Origin: Xanthostigma xanthostigma
Taxonomy: Eukaryota > Arthropoda > Insecta > Raphidioptera > Raphidiidae
Direction of reading: 5' to 3'
Length of the DNA: 64,000 nt
NCBI GenBank assembly: GCA_963575645.1
Contig: OY754465.1
Location: 28,593,501 to 28,657,500, forward strand
A program made the translations under genes and the position numbers. The notes below the pieces were generated by a model, which was not told the origin of the DNA, did not search any database, and saw nothing but the letters and a program-made list of their open reading frames with translations. Positions 45,138 to 56,445 of this stretch are shown in pieces. Position 1 is the stretch's first letter. Each line of letters begins with the position of its first letter.

Positions 45138-48100
45138 GTAAGTGTTTTTGTTCAATCATCAAATTACAAAAATATGATTATTAAGTGTTTTGTATAATAT
45201 TAAAATCTTTGATTAACATCTGATTAGAACTCTTCAATAAATAAAATTATCGACCAATTTTTCAGACAATATATTAACAAAAAATATAATTAATACATTA
45301 ACGTTTAATTCTAATTCGCTTTATAAAGCGAATTAGAAATTAAATATTAATTATTTTTTATATTTTTTAGATCAGTTCTGAAGAAGATCCAAACCCGGAT
45401 TGAAACGTTAATGTATTAATTATATTTTTTGTTAATATATTGTCTGAAAAATTGGTCGATAATTTTATTTATTGTATAATCTTAAATTTAGATAACGCAA
45501 GATGACGGACTTCCAAGTCTTTTGTGTCACCGATGTGTTCTTGCTATTAGCAGTGCGTTTAATTTCAAACAACAGTGCGAAAAATCCGAATCAACTTTAC
45601 GAACATACATAATCAGCGTAAAAGAAGCTAACGAAAAGGTAAATAACGTACTGCAAATTATTTACTTTACATGAATTAAAAAATTATGTATTACTAGCAG
45701 CGCGGCTCGATCCGGCTTCGCCCGAATTTGTAGATTGCCACCGTTTTTTTCTCGACTTACGTTGCAAAATTGGTCTCCACGAAAAGCGTTTTTGTTTTAA
45801 CGAGTTAATAGGTATAATAGCCTATATCAATCTTGAAGGTTCATTCTAAATATTGGTGACAAAAATTTTGAAATCGGATGAGTAGTTTCGAAGATTACTC
45901 CCCACATCCAAACTTTACCTCTTTACAATATTAGTGTAGATTAGGGTTGCCAGAATATCTTTATGCAAAAATGTTCAATTTTGTTCTCTTTTTTCGGTTT
46001 CTCTTTACGAGATTTTATTTAATATTCGAACAAGCTGTAATCTCTTTGGATATACATAAAAAACTGCATTGGAATTTGCGTTCTAAATTATCAATTGTTA
46101 TCTGATAATATCGATTCTTAACGTGTAATTTTAATTGTGGCGAGATTATAATTAATGTTTTACTACAGTCTACAATTATATGGATCTTACAACATGAGGG
46201 AGCGCATTAACATTTAATTCTTAATGTCCCGATAATAACAGTCCATTTAATAGTAATTAGTCCTTTCTTCTTTTATTTATTTTTTCTTTCTTCTCTACAA
46301 CAAATTGATCTTTTTCTTTTCTTTCACTATTATAAGCACATTATTATATAATTATGTACTGAACTACAGTGCTAATAACTCTGCGAGTTGATGCACGATT
46401 TTTTATTTCCTTTTGTTTTGTATTTTATGTTCTTTTGATTTAAATAAAAAAAAAAAAAAACATTTAATTAACGAAAGATACATTTACAATATCAAAGCCC
46501 CCCCCCCTCCGAATTTGAAATAGTGGAATAAATTGTGAAAATTCACGAAGTCTTATACTTCCTACTAATCCCATTAATTTAACTTTATGGAACTTTGGCG
46601 CCTGCCAATTTCTTCGATTTACATTTAAAGGTTCGAACTATGGTTTATGATCTAATTACAGTACGTATGCTATAATCGGATGTCCATGTACTCTCATAAC
46701 TCTTGCATAGCCCCCCCCCCCCCCCACCTCCAACAAAACTTGGAGTACGCTATTGCGCATACTTATATACAATAACTATAGCTTTTACCCGCGACTTCGT
46801 CTGCATGGAATCAGTGTGTACAATTGATATAATTTATTAAAAAAATGGTTGTCTGTAAAGTCGGTTTACGGACGATAGTTTTACGTGATAACGTATTCCG
46901 TAATACATAACCTAAACCTCACAAAATTTGGTTTCAATCCGCTTATCCTTGGTGTCGGAATGATAAGAAATGTCAAAAGTGACGTTTGCAACTTACAAAG
47001 TATTATGTTCTAATAATAATTAGTTATTCCAATACTTAACTTAGCAGGCTTTGCATTTCACAATATACTAATGTCAAAAAATTGAATTAAACATTAGAAA
47101 TGCAGCTGTTTTCATGTTAAGACAAGACATACGTTTGCTTCTAATTTCCATGTACGGCAAACAAAGACAACCGACCGCGTCGCGCCATGCATTACACAAC
47201 ATTGCATTTATACAGCTATTTTTCTATATAAATTTGTATAAAATATTTTTCTATATAAATTTGTATAAAAAAACTGTTTAGGCAAATTCTGTTATACGAA
47301 ATCTATGTAAAATGTTCTCCTCTTTCGTTTAAGACTGGTTTCAAACCGATCTGATTTAAATTGAGCGAGAAATTAGCAAAAAGCACGCACAGGGTCAGGC
47401 GGAACGTTAGGAACGTTACGTTACACTTTTTCGAACATGCAGCCGGTGTTTTATCAATTTATAATATTGGTGATTCATCAATTTATAAGACGTTATCACG
47501 TCAAAAAATGATAAATTCAACATGACTCTAATTTAAACAATGTTTTTTGTTTTACCATCTTTTGCGAAAACATAAAGAGTTTGTGAATTCGATACACGTG
47601 AGCAAGCCGTATACAGCTGACCGTGCTAAAAACATGTTTTTTTCTAAATGAATGCCAGCTATCTAAAGTGTTTGCCTCTGGGATTTGTTTATAGTTATTC
47701 TGAAAGCAGTTTTTAGTAAAAATGGTAATCTTTTAAATTGATAAGGCAAATCCGTTGGTAATGTTGGTATAATTGGTATTCATGGTATTAAAACACTGTC
47801 TCGTATAGATTTGCTACTAATTTTAATAGTTCTAACAATATTTTGATCTGGATGAGAAATTTGTTAACGTCTGCCATTACACAATTTGGGCGCATCAAGA
47901 TTTCGCATTAACAATACCGAAACACCCACTTTAATCTTAATTTATGAGAAGATATTTAACCCCATAGGGGTTAATTTTTGAAAAAAGAAGTAGTTTATGT
48001 TCTTCCCTAGTTTATAAACTATCTCCATATTAAATTTAATCACAATCGGCCCAGCGGTCTGGCCTTGAAAGCATAACTTCATACGATATTACAACTCCCA

Positions 48101-51100
48101 TTTCATCCCCATAGAGATTGAAATAAAAAAAAGTAGCCTATGCTCTTCCCCAGGCTTCAAACTATCTCTATATTTTTCACCACAATCGACCCAGCGGTTT
48201 GGCCGTGAAAGCGTAACAGACAGACAGAGTTACTTTCGTATTTATAATATTAGTATGGATAATGGATATATAGAAGTTACAAATTTTATAGTCTAATCTT
48301 TAGAAACTATATCAAGTGCCGTAATGTGATCCTAATATTTCAGTGTACGAACCTTCGTTGGGCCCTCGATCTAAATAATTTCATTACAAAAACTGATTTT
48401 AGGTACATGACGGTTCAGAAATGACAAGTACAGCTATAAACGTTTTAAATAATGATCTTTCCGTTTTAAAATGTGGAAAACAACTTTCTGAAAATAAATT
48501 AAATGCAAAAGAAATTGAGAAGTTAATAGGAACTTCAGTAAAAGATAAATTTAAATGCAGTGGTAATAACCCACAATCAGGTAGTCAGTATAGATCGAAA
48601 TTTCAAAGAATTTCAAAAAAGAACCCAAGAAAAGAGATAAATAAACAAGTTAAAACTTCTGAAGTGTCAGATGAAAATGAAATTAAAAACGGTAAGAACG
48701 TTAAAACTTGGACATGTCATTTCTTTGGGTCCATAAGCAAAAATGTTAATATTTTCAGAAAACGATAAAAAGATTGAAAAGTGGGTGCAGCTAATAATTA
48801 AACAAAATTCAGAGGCAATAATAGAGAACATTACCTGTAGCATTTGTAAAAAACAATTTAAAGGTTTGTATTGTGATAATAACATGATTATTAAATTTCG
48901 ATTATAATATGACGAAAATTTATTTTAGATATTCGTCAATTTAAAAAACATTCAAAGATCCATAGTTTATCTAAAAGACACATTTGTGATGTATGCGGCA
49001 AATCTTTTTACGGAATTAGTGACTTGAAAATACATACACGAACCCATACGGGTAAGAAAAAAATGGTGTTATTTAATGGGTTAGCCATATTCATGTTTTT
49101 GTGAGCAGGAAAATGTAATCGGTCAGCCATAATAGCTAATTGGTCAGCAACTCATGGTTAGCAAACATTTCCAAATCAATCAGCAATTTATGCCATTCTG
49201 GACAGCTGTCAAAATATTTGTACAGCTGATTAAATATTATATAAGCTGCAATGAGTGACCCTTAATAAGTAAAATTTTGGTAGCACTCAGGGGGTAAGCA
49301 AAATATTCAATTTTATGCAGCAAATAAAAGTCTAGCAAAAATATCTATGTACTTTACTTCTCATGGCAGGGTCCAGTACGATAACTCAATGTGCCCAAAT
49401 TTTGACTTTTCTTAAGTCAGAAAACGCTAAATTTTGGCATTCCAAAAAAAGGTATAATTTGCTGATTGTTCACAAAATTCAAAAATACGTAAAAAAATGA
49501 ACTACTTTTCGTCTTTCACTCTCATTTTTTAATTTTACCAATCAGAAATCACAATATATACACGTCATAGCAACTTGTGTAGAATTATTAGTGTATTACT
49601 ATCTCACTTTGTATACACGATTCTGTAATTGTTTTTTAAAGAACTCCCTCCAAGCGCCCTCCCCTTTTCACTGCGAAAAAAAAAACGACATCACATCGAC
49701 ACGACCCTGAATTTGTTTTTGTTTTTTAAAGAATTTCCCCCTTTTCACTGCGCAAAAAACACGCCATCGCATCGACACGACCCCGTAATTGTTTTTCAAA
49801 GAACTCCTCCCAAACGCAAATGCAATCCAGTTGTTTATATTGTTAACCATATTTTAAATACGCATACCAATGAGATAAACTGCATATAGACATGTTTTCT
49901 CTGCTGACCAATTTTGAAATCTTGTTGACCAAGTTATCATTTTGCTGCGCGACTGTTTATTAAGCAGATACCTACATAATATTGCTAGTTGCCCGCTTAT
50001 GGTTAAAGTACTGACCCTTATTAAGATTCTTTGCAGAACATGGATTGTAGCCCGATTTTTATTTATTGCAAACAAAATCTTTGTATGCTGACCAAATGAT
50101 TTGATTGATTTTTGTTGCTAACCAAATTTCATTACTGCTAACCAATTATTTATTTCCCAAAAAAAAGAAAAAAATACTATCGAAAATAAAAAAAAACATT
50201 TTGAGTTTCAATTGATTTAACAAATACAGTATCACACTTTCGATCGTTTTCTAAAATTATTTTGTCAGATTTTGTGACAAAATAAATTTAGGTACCTATC
50301 TATATTAACATGTAAGCGGGATTTGCCTGTATTGTCATTATAACCCAAGGGATAGCGTGGCAAATGAGTAAGTAATTTCATACCGGCTGATATTCAATGT
50401 TTGTTATCATCAAAGACGTTGAAATATGTATAAAAGTTATCTGAGGTGCTAATGTAACTCGTGAGGTATCGACAATTAACTGCACTGGTAGTGATGGGGG
50501 GGGGGGGGTGGTTGTGAGAAGATGCTAAAGTTGTAAAAAAAAATCCCAAAAAATGTTTTTTTTTTGTCTTGAAGATTTGTCAAAAAGAAATTAGGTACCT
50601 GACAAGCGTGCTTTGGTAAATTTTTACAGGTAAAACCATTTTATGTAGCAATGCAAATGAATAGCAAACATAACATTTAAGTTGTTACCGCGACCAGAGT
50701 TTTTATTATGTACTAGCCGCTACCCGCGGCTACGCCCGCGATTGAGATGGAAATCGACTTTTGACATGCATATTAGGGGTTGAGGGAGGCATCGAGTAAA
50801 AAAATCTTTCAGGCAAATATTGCACATGTTTTCCCGAAAAGTTATAATTTTTGTGATAAAAATAGGTGTTCCTAAAAATGTCCAAGTCACCCTCATTCCT
50901 GTGCAGGAGTTGGGGTGGGGGTGATATTTATCTCCAAAGAATGTCCTCTTCAAACTAAACAACAACATAAAACCCCTTCATAACGGGTGCTTACGTCATA
51001 AAAGGAAACTACTGTCACATTTTATCGTGATCCATCTTAATCGCGGGAAAAAATTGTTATTTAGATCAATACAAATTAATAATAAATTATGACTTTTTAG

Positions 51101-53734
51101 AATTTTTCTTTTCAAGTGTAATAAATTGCAAAATTGATGACATTCACGTGATCAACGCCCCGACAAACCTTGAAAATGACACCCATGTTGATTTTTAGAC
51201 TATTTACCTTTTTTCACCCTCTGACGGGGTTGTTTTTAAAAAATCTCGGAACACGTGTTTATTTATTTGTTGAAAGGAGTAATCCTGCGCATTTTCGAAT
51301 TGATACATCTATCTTATATGATTTCTCCATGCAAATTTTGAACCCCCGTTACACCCTTTTAGGGGTTGAATTTTCAAAAATCCGTTCTTAGCGGATGCTA
51401 CGTCATAACAACTATCTGTGTGTCAAATTTTAGCCCACTCCCTCCAGTGGTTTCAATCGAATAACTTCAAAAACGGAAAGTTTCATACATACTTTGCACC
51501 CCCTTTTTACCCCCTTAGGGGATACATTTCCAAAAATCCTTCCTTAGTGCACCCCTAGACCTCATAAGGAACCTGTGTGCCAAATTTGGAGTCTCTAGAT
51601 CCAGCGGTTTGCGCTGTTATTTCATCCCATTTTTTTCACGTTTTGTCACCCCATTTCCCCTTTTAGGGGTTGAATTTTGAAAAATCCTGAAACACGTATT
51701 TACTCATTTAGCGCCAGGAGTATTCCTGCAAAGTTTCGAATAAAATGGTCTGACTAATTTTATTTCTCCATACAAACTTTGCACCCCCGTTTTACCCCCT
51801 TAGGGGATGAATTTCCAAAAATCCTTTCTTAGTGCTCCCCTACGTTATAAAAGGAACTCCTGTACAAAATTTCAAGTTTCTAACCCTTATAGCTTAGGCC
51901 CTGCGTTGATATGTCAGTCAGTCAGCTTCTCCTTTTATATATATAGATAGACTAGCGGCCCTGTACGTGCTTCGCTACGTATAAAGTGAAATAATAAAAC
52001 AATTTAATTGGAACATCTATCTATCTATCTATCTATTTTATTAATTGCTAGCTATTTTAAAATATACATGGGCGTATATGTGTGTATGTCGAGCACTCCG
52101 GCTGCGCCGTCGTGCCGAGCAGTTTTAAACGATATTCAGTTTTTTTACATCCTCGATCTAGATATATGGTTGTTAAGTTCGTTGCGCCATCTATTGAATA
52201 TTCACTCAATCATCTTATATGGTTGTTAAGTTCGTTGCGCCATCTATTGAATATTCACTCAATCATCTTATATGGTTGTTAAGTTCGTTTCGCCATCTAT
52301 TGAATATTCACTCAATCCAGTCAACAGCCATCTTATATGGTTGTTAAGTTCGTTGCGCCATCTATTGAATATTCACTCAATCCAGTCAACAGGTTCGCCA
52401 TCTTATATGGTTCTAGTATGACTGTCAAGGAATAGACAAATAATTTGCAATAAAATAATATTGCGACTATAAATTGAAATGTAAGCTATCCTATCTTTCA
52501 AGTTGGGTCGAATTGCACACGGTGTGCAAATCAAATTTAAAATCGGTTCAGTAGTTTAGGAGTTATCGCGGACAAACATCGGACAAACAACGTGACACGT
52601 AATTTTTATATATAAAGATAGATTTGTTTAATTAGACATGTTGACTAATCTTAGTCTTACTCTTACGTGTGGGATAAGCAAAATTCCAGCCAAATTGGTG
52701 ACAGGACCATTTCAATTTCAAAAATACTATCATTTGACATAATATTAGAATAAATAAAATTTTCCTGTTAACACGCGAATAACGACTAGTAATAAATATT
52801 GTGATATTCGTTTAGATCGTTACATCATATGGTTTTACCTACAAAATAAAAGAAATAAAGAAAATGTTTAATATACCACGTTTTTAAAGCGAACTAAAAA
52901 GTATAAAAAAAATTCTTTAGAGACAGATTTTTAACTTGTAGAATTTGAAACGAAAAACGTGGGACATTTTTTTCGTTTATCTCATAAATAGATTTTTTAT
53001 TGATAGCTACCTACTCTCTACACTTCTTATATTACTGACGCATGCGCCCCACGTTTTTCGTTTCAAATCCTACAGGTTAAAAATCTGTAAAGAAATTATT
53101 TGACACTTTTTAGTTCGCTTTAAAAACGTGGTATATTAAAACAATATTTCTTGTATTTTTATACTTTTTAGTTAAAAAAAAAATCAAAAATAAAACTAGC
53201 ATATGACCCATGGGGGATTGAACCCGCGACCTTCGCGTTATTAGCACGACGCTCTAACCAACTGAGCCATACACCACTGATAGCTAAATGCTGTGCCTTA
53301 CAACGGTAAACAAGTAAGAATGAATTATATGTATCTGTTCACCCAGGCAGACGCACAAGAAAGCGAGTTAAATAAAACGTGGTAATAAAATGAACCAAAG
53401 CATGCTTGTCAGCTATCTTACTAATTTCGTTTACAGATCTTCAGAACAAAAGAACATCTTTTGGAATGATTTTTTTACAACTTTAATATCTTTTCAAGAC
53501 CAGCCCCATCGCAGATGTGACGGCTGACTCTTACTTTCCTTATTGTTCATGCCTAATAAATAGAACTTGACTGGTATGAAAACACTATGAAAAATGCAAC
53601 GCTATCTACCGGACTATTAATTTAAATTAAATTTTATAAATATATTACAGGAGAAAAACCTCTACAATGCTCAGTTTGCTTAAAAAGGTTTGCAGACCCG
53701 AGAGGCTTAAATAGCCACATGAAAACGCACACAG
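45000..53734 (+). CDS. Second ZAD-C2H2 zinc-finger gene, 5' part (continues past window)
   Basis: Exons 45000-45137, 45492-45638, 48403-48691, 48759-48863, 48929-49051 and 53651-53734 join in frame to 295 codons plus one base, so the gene is incomplete at 3'. The ZAD has C16, C19, C58 and C61 as likely zinc ligands. A Lys/Ser/Asn-rich linker (exon 3) follows, then three C2H2 fingers: CSICKKQF...[13 protein letters not shown]...HTRTH and CSVCLKRF...HMKTH. Finger exons break inside the HTGEKP linker, so further finger exons are expected after 64000; none was seen between 53735 and 64000. It is a probable DNA-binding nuclear regulator with unknown target. It starts 2.5 kb from Tango1, head-to-head. 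Confidence 0.88.
45229..45475. mobile_element. Inverted-repeat element in ZAD gene 2 intron 1
   Basis: The arms AATAAATAAAATTATCGACC / AATTTTTCAGACAATATATT and the inverse bracket an AATTCGCTTTATAAAGCGAATT hairpin. The right arm includes the CTGAAGA...GAAACG module of the repeat family at 356-465. It fills most of a 354-bp intron. Confidence 0.8.
45492..45638 (+). CDS. ZAD gene 2, exon 2
   Basis: It follows acceptor AAATTTAG and encodes [15 protein letters not shown], the second ZAD half, through KEANEK. It ends before GTAAAT. It is 147 nt, phase 0 at both ends. Confidence 0.9.
45694..45940 (-). mobile_element. Short Helitron-like element (ZAD gene 2 intron 2)
   Basis: Read on the minus strand it begins TCTACACTAATATTGTAAAG and ends ...CGCGCTGCTAG between A and T. 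It contains TTTGGATGTGGGGAGTAATC, and a related piece lies near 39905-40015. Confidence 0.7.
46776..48259 (-). mobile_element. Helitron-like element split by F1 copy D
   Basis: The minus-strand start is TCCATACTAATATTATAAAT with ACTCTGTCTGTCTGTTACGC, a text common in Lepidoptera. The other end reads GACGAAGTCGCGGGTAAAAG / CTATAG. F1 copy D (46846-47502) interrupts it. Two internal blocks (CAATCGGCCCAGCGGTCTGG and CAATCGACCCAGCGGTTTGG) are duplicated. Confidence 0.6.
46846..47502 (-). repeat. Repeat family F1, copy D
   Basis: It has both F1 ends (TGGTTGTCTGTAAAGTCGG; ACGTTATCACGTC) but no minisatellite units, the join reading AACCTAAACCTCACAAAATT. A ~30-bp ATATAAATTTGTATAAAA block is duplicated. 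Confidence 0.8.
48403..48691 (+). CDS. ZAD gene 2, exon 3
   Basis: It follows acceptor CTGATTTTAG after a 2.8-kb TE-filled intron. It encodes a polar linker with basic [13 protein letters not shown] and ends AAAAACG before GTAAGA, phase 1. Confidence 0.82.
48759..48863 (+). CDS. ZAD gene 2, exon 4
   Basis: It follows acceptor ATATTTTCAG. It ends in the first half of finger 1 (CSICKKQFK) before a weaker donor, GTTTGT. The finger is completed only by joining to exon 5, which supports the splice. Confidence 0.82.
48929..49051 (+). CDS. ZAD gene 2, exon 5
   Basis: It follows acceptor TTATTTTAG. It completes finger 1 (HSKIH) and encodes finger 2 ([21 protein letters not shown]). It ends ACGG before GTAAGA within the linker. 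Confidence 0.88.
49075..50165. repeat. Degenerate repeat region in ZAD gene 2 intron 5
   Basis: Motifs GGTCAGC, GGTTAGCAA and their inverses GCTGACCAA and GCTAACCAA recur at both sides, suggesting an old inverted-repeat element. In the middle (49640-49820) an ~85-bp degenerate tandem (AAAGAACTCC, TTTTCACTGCG, CATCGACACGACCC) occurs about 2.5 times. No gene is seen. Confidence 0.5.
50713..51947 (-). mobile_element. Helitron-like element
   Basis: The minus-strand start is TCTATCTATATATATAAAAG. The 3' end has a CGCGG-GCGTAG-CCGCG hairpin followed by GGTAGCGGCTAG and T. The body repeats CCCCCTTAGGGGAT / TTTCCAAAAATCC blocks. It has no Rep/helicase. It abuts the next Helitron almost base to base. 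Confidence 0.7.
51952..52622 (-). mobile_element. Helitron-like element with 53-bp tandem array
   Basis: The minus-strand 5' part is TCTATCTTTATATATAAAAA with GTTTGTCCGCGATAACTCC. The 3' end has TACGT-AGCGAAGC-ACGTA then CAGGGCCGCTAG and T. The 52164-52413 array lies within. Confidence 0.7.
52164..52413 (+). repeat. 53-bp tandem repeat, ~4 copies
   Basis: The unit ATATGGTTGTTAAGTTCGTT / GCGCCATCTATTGAATATTC / ACTCAATCATCTT starts at 52164, 52217, 52270 and 52335. The last two copies are extended by CCAGTCAACAG. Two overlapping open frames here are repeat translations. Confidence 0.92.
52877..53147. mobile_element. Inverted-repeat element, arms ~90 bp
   Basis: The arms TATACCACGTTTTTAAAGCG / AACTAAAAAGT and GAAACGAAAAACGTGGG are mirrored around a centre containing GACGCATGCGCC. 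No coding was found. Confidence 0.8.
53204..53276 (-). tRNA. tRNA-Ile(AAT)-derived pseudogene
   Basis: On the minus strand, GGCTCAGTTGGTTAGAGC (D arm), TCGTG-CTAATAA-CGCGA (anticodon arm, AAT) and GGTCGCGGGTTCAATCCCC match tRNA-Ile closely. The T stem has two mismatches (C-C and G-A) and the acceptor stem is poor, so it is more likely a tRNA-derived repeat head than a working gene. A T10 run lies downstream. Confidence 0.7.
53651..53734 (+). CDS. ZAD gene 2, exon 6
   Basis: It follows acceptor ATATTACAG after a 4.6-kb intron. It encodes the linker GEKPLQ and finger 3 ([21 protein letters not shown]), and ends ACAG before GTAAAA in the next linker. Confidence 0.9.
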
Positions 53735-54130
53735 GTAAAAATATTTTTTTTATCATAGCTATGTTATGAATGCCGGTGAAGGTAGCGCAAATAAATAAAA
53801 ATTCTCTCTAACCGATTTCAATATGTGAATTGCTCAAATTAGTCGCGTTATTTGCTGCCAATTTGTTTATTAACAATTTGCGATGATTTAAAATCTTTAT
53901 CCGATGGTCCCCTCTTCTTAAAAATCGTTTAAAAAATATTTGAATAATGTCAGAATGTCCCTCCTCAGATTTTGCTCCATAAACAGTTTTTCTGTTTTAT
54001 TGCTTGTATTCACCACGCATTCTGCAACTTTGCCATCTGCGCATATGACACTCCAGTTTAGCATATTGGTACTCGGTAGTTGTTCATTAAATCCAATAAA
54101 ATAAAAAACTCAAATCTTTGATTAACGTCT

Positions 54131-54256
54131 GATAATATTTAAATAAATAAAATTATGGACCAATTTTTCAGACAATAATATAAATAATAATACAAATTAT
54201 AAAATTATAATTCAATAGAGTTACGTTTCGGTCCAGATTTGGTCTTCTTCAGAATT
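54131..54256 (-). repeat. Penelope-like/hammerhead-like repeat arm
   Basis: The minus-strand text CTGAAGAAGACC ... GGACCGAAACG followed by CTATTGAATTATAATTT and GTCTGAAAAATTGGTC matches the modules at 356-465, 45378 and 63333. Confidence 0.5.
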
Positions 54257-54285
54257 GAGCTAAAAATATAGGTATATAAAAAAAA

Positions 54286-54517
54286 TTGGTTGTCTGTAAA
54301 GTCGGTTTACGGGCGATAGTTTTACGTGATAACGTCATAAAGAAACATTGATGAACTCTCTGACGTCACGCGAGAAGAGAGAGAAATGCGTACAAGCCGA
54401 CGCTTGGGCCGATCGTGCCTCTCTATCGCTTATACCGCGCTCTCGCTTGCACGCTCAGGCTCAGGCGGAACGTGACACTTTTTCGTGCGTGCAGCCGGTG
54501 TTTCATCAATTTATCGG
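54286..54517 (-). repeat. F1-derived fragment
   Basis: It starts TTGGTTGTCTGTAAAGTCGG and carries CGTGCGTGCAGCCGGTGTTTC, the other F1 end, truncated before the final GTGATAACGTC. A TGACGTCA site lies between them. Confidence 0.65.
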
Positions 54518-54583
54518 CCATCCCCGAAACTTCCCGCAGTCCCGCTATTTTCGAGTTCAAAACGCTCAAAAATATATAAAATA

Positions 54584-55577
54584 CTAGCGGTCCCGTCCGG
54601 TTTCACCCGGGTGTAAAAGAACGAATGGGGAAGGGAGGAACATGAGTACATACATTCATCTTAGTTTACCGAGATGAATGTTGTATCCAAATTTTATGAT
54701 GATCGGAGTTACCGTTCAAAAACTTTTGTCGATAAAAAGCAGTATTTATACTTTTTTAATTAAAAAAACATTTTCCAGTGGACCAAATTGTGAATCTAAA
54801 CCATTCTCGAATCCCCTTGAACAGACACAAAAAATTTCATTAAAATCGATCCAGCCGTTTAGGAGTTCAGTTACATACACATGGACAGAAGAAATATATA
54901 TTGTTGCGCATTGTTATCCCATAATGCTACGCCTATGGAATTTCTAGAAAACTCCATAAAGTGCTCGAAGGTCAACGAACAAACAATGAAGGCAGGTAAC
55001 GGACTTCCGACCGTTAGAGGCGCCCACGCAAGCAACAATGAATGCAGGTAGCTGACACCAAGCCGTAGGAGACCCGGACGCGTGGTGAAGCAAGGTAATG
55101 GCATTTCGAACGTTCTGGAACATAGGTCAAAATCTATAAAAGGCGACCAGAGGAAGGGCGTCAAGTCAGTTGAGTTCAGTCAGTTACAACGTGTTAACCG
55201 CGAGTGGACGTACAGCTAACTGTTTTACATAAATCGTGCGTGTTCTGGCATTACAATATAAATTCTGTTACAGTATTGAGCAAATAAATATAACGCTAGT
55301 GAGTGCGGTAATAAATAAATAACTTATAGTGTGTTTGAATAGACAATTGCGCTGATAAACTCTGTGTTGTGTTTTAGTGTGAATTGAATATTTCTTTGTA
55401 CATAATTCTTTATTCTCTATTACTTAGTCTTACACTGTATAATTAGAACTATTAGTTTTATTTCTATTAACGCTATACGCTTTCGTTTGTGTTTTTACTG
55501 TTTGTTAAACAGTTAATATCTTAAATAAATACTTTCCACCACAGACTATGTAGCAGTTTTGTTACAATATATAAAGA
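54584..55577 (-). mobile_element. Helitron-like element interrupted by a solo LTR
   Basis: Its minus-strand 3' end (GGGTGAAACCGGACGGGACC / GCTAG) is the same family as 17121-17731. Its 5' TC end (TCTTTATATAT) is separated from the body by the LTR at 54902-55565. Without the LTR it is ~330 bp. Confidence 0.75.
54902..55565 (+). mobile_element. Solo LTR, copy 2 (664 bp)
   Basis: It begins TGTTGCGCATTG and ends TTTTGTTACA, and parallels 18056-18743 along its length (GCGCTGATAAACTCTGTGTT, ATTTCTTTGTACATAATT). The TATA box CTATAAAAGGCGACC precedes CAGTCAGTTACAACG. The flanks are ATAT on both sides, fitting a 4-bp duplication but within AT-repeat sequence. Confidence 0.8.
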
Positions 55578-56445
55578 TAGCTAAAAATTTACTTTTTAGC
55601 TTTAAAAAAAAATAATTTTTTGTTCACGATATCTCATGAACAAATGAACCGATTTTAATGCGGTTTGCGGTGAACGACGCAGTTTTTTTAACCTATGAGA
55701 GTAATTTATTACAAAAAATTGATCTGATAAGAATTTTTTGAGTAATTTAAAAAAAAAACACTTTATTCCTAATTTTTCATTCACGATAGTCGATATCTCG
55801 TGAAAAAATGAACCGATTTTAATGTGGTTTGCAGAAATCGACGAAGTTTTTTAAGGAAAAGAGCTGATTAGATTTTGGATTTAATCGGTTTAGTAGTTTA
55901 GAAAATATTCCAAAAAAAACAAATTTTTAAAAATTTTTGAAACTTGTATTTTTGAGATTTCTCAAAATTTATTAGGCCTAATCATTCCAAATTTTCAGGA
56001 AATCTAAGTTCAGCAAGGTCACGTCAGACGCCGCAAACCGCGTTTCAATCTGACACTCCGTTCAAAAGTAATAAGGATTACAATTATACACACACACACA
56101 CACACATACAGCCCTACGGACTTCATCGCCAAAAGAGTCAGAATAGCTTCCTAGGATCCCAAAACATCGAGATCTGACGAAAACTCGATTTTCGAAAAAT
56201 GGGGTGAAAACAATAACTCCCCGATTTTTTTGAAAAATTTTTTTTTTTGATTTTTTTTTTATACCTACTATCAAATTATTACAATTTTTTAATAAGTAGT
56301 CTTGGAAATACTCGTAAGTGAATTTTTATTTGATTTTATATGTAACATTTCCGAATAGTCCGGGAGCCGGTAACAGTAAAACTGCACTTATACGGATTAT
56401 GAAATGTATTATAGGAATGACAAGTATTTAATCATAGGTACAACA
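55578..56445. repeat. Direct repeats and a (CA)n microsatellite
   Basis: Two related blocks (55625-55690 and 55791-55852; GAACCGATTTTAATGCGGTT / GATATCTC) lie in tandem. (CA)n occupies about 56088-56106. The sequence reads like the body of another insect TE; no gene is seen. Confidence 0.5.

Larger units (their letters stand above)
53735..54583. other. Intron sequence after ZAD gene 2 exon 6
   Basis: It holds two repeat fragments (54131-54256 and 54286-54517) and otherwise AT-rich sequence. No further zinc-finger exon was seen. Confidence 0.5.

Noticed and set aside
46711-46725. Poly-C runs (also near 18110, 33290 and 46500, and poly-G near 50498)
   Set aside because: Simple homopolymers prone to length error; no further signal.
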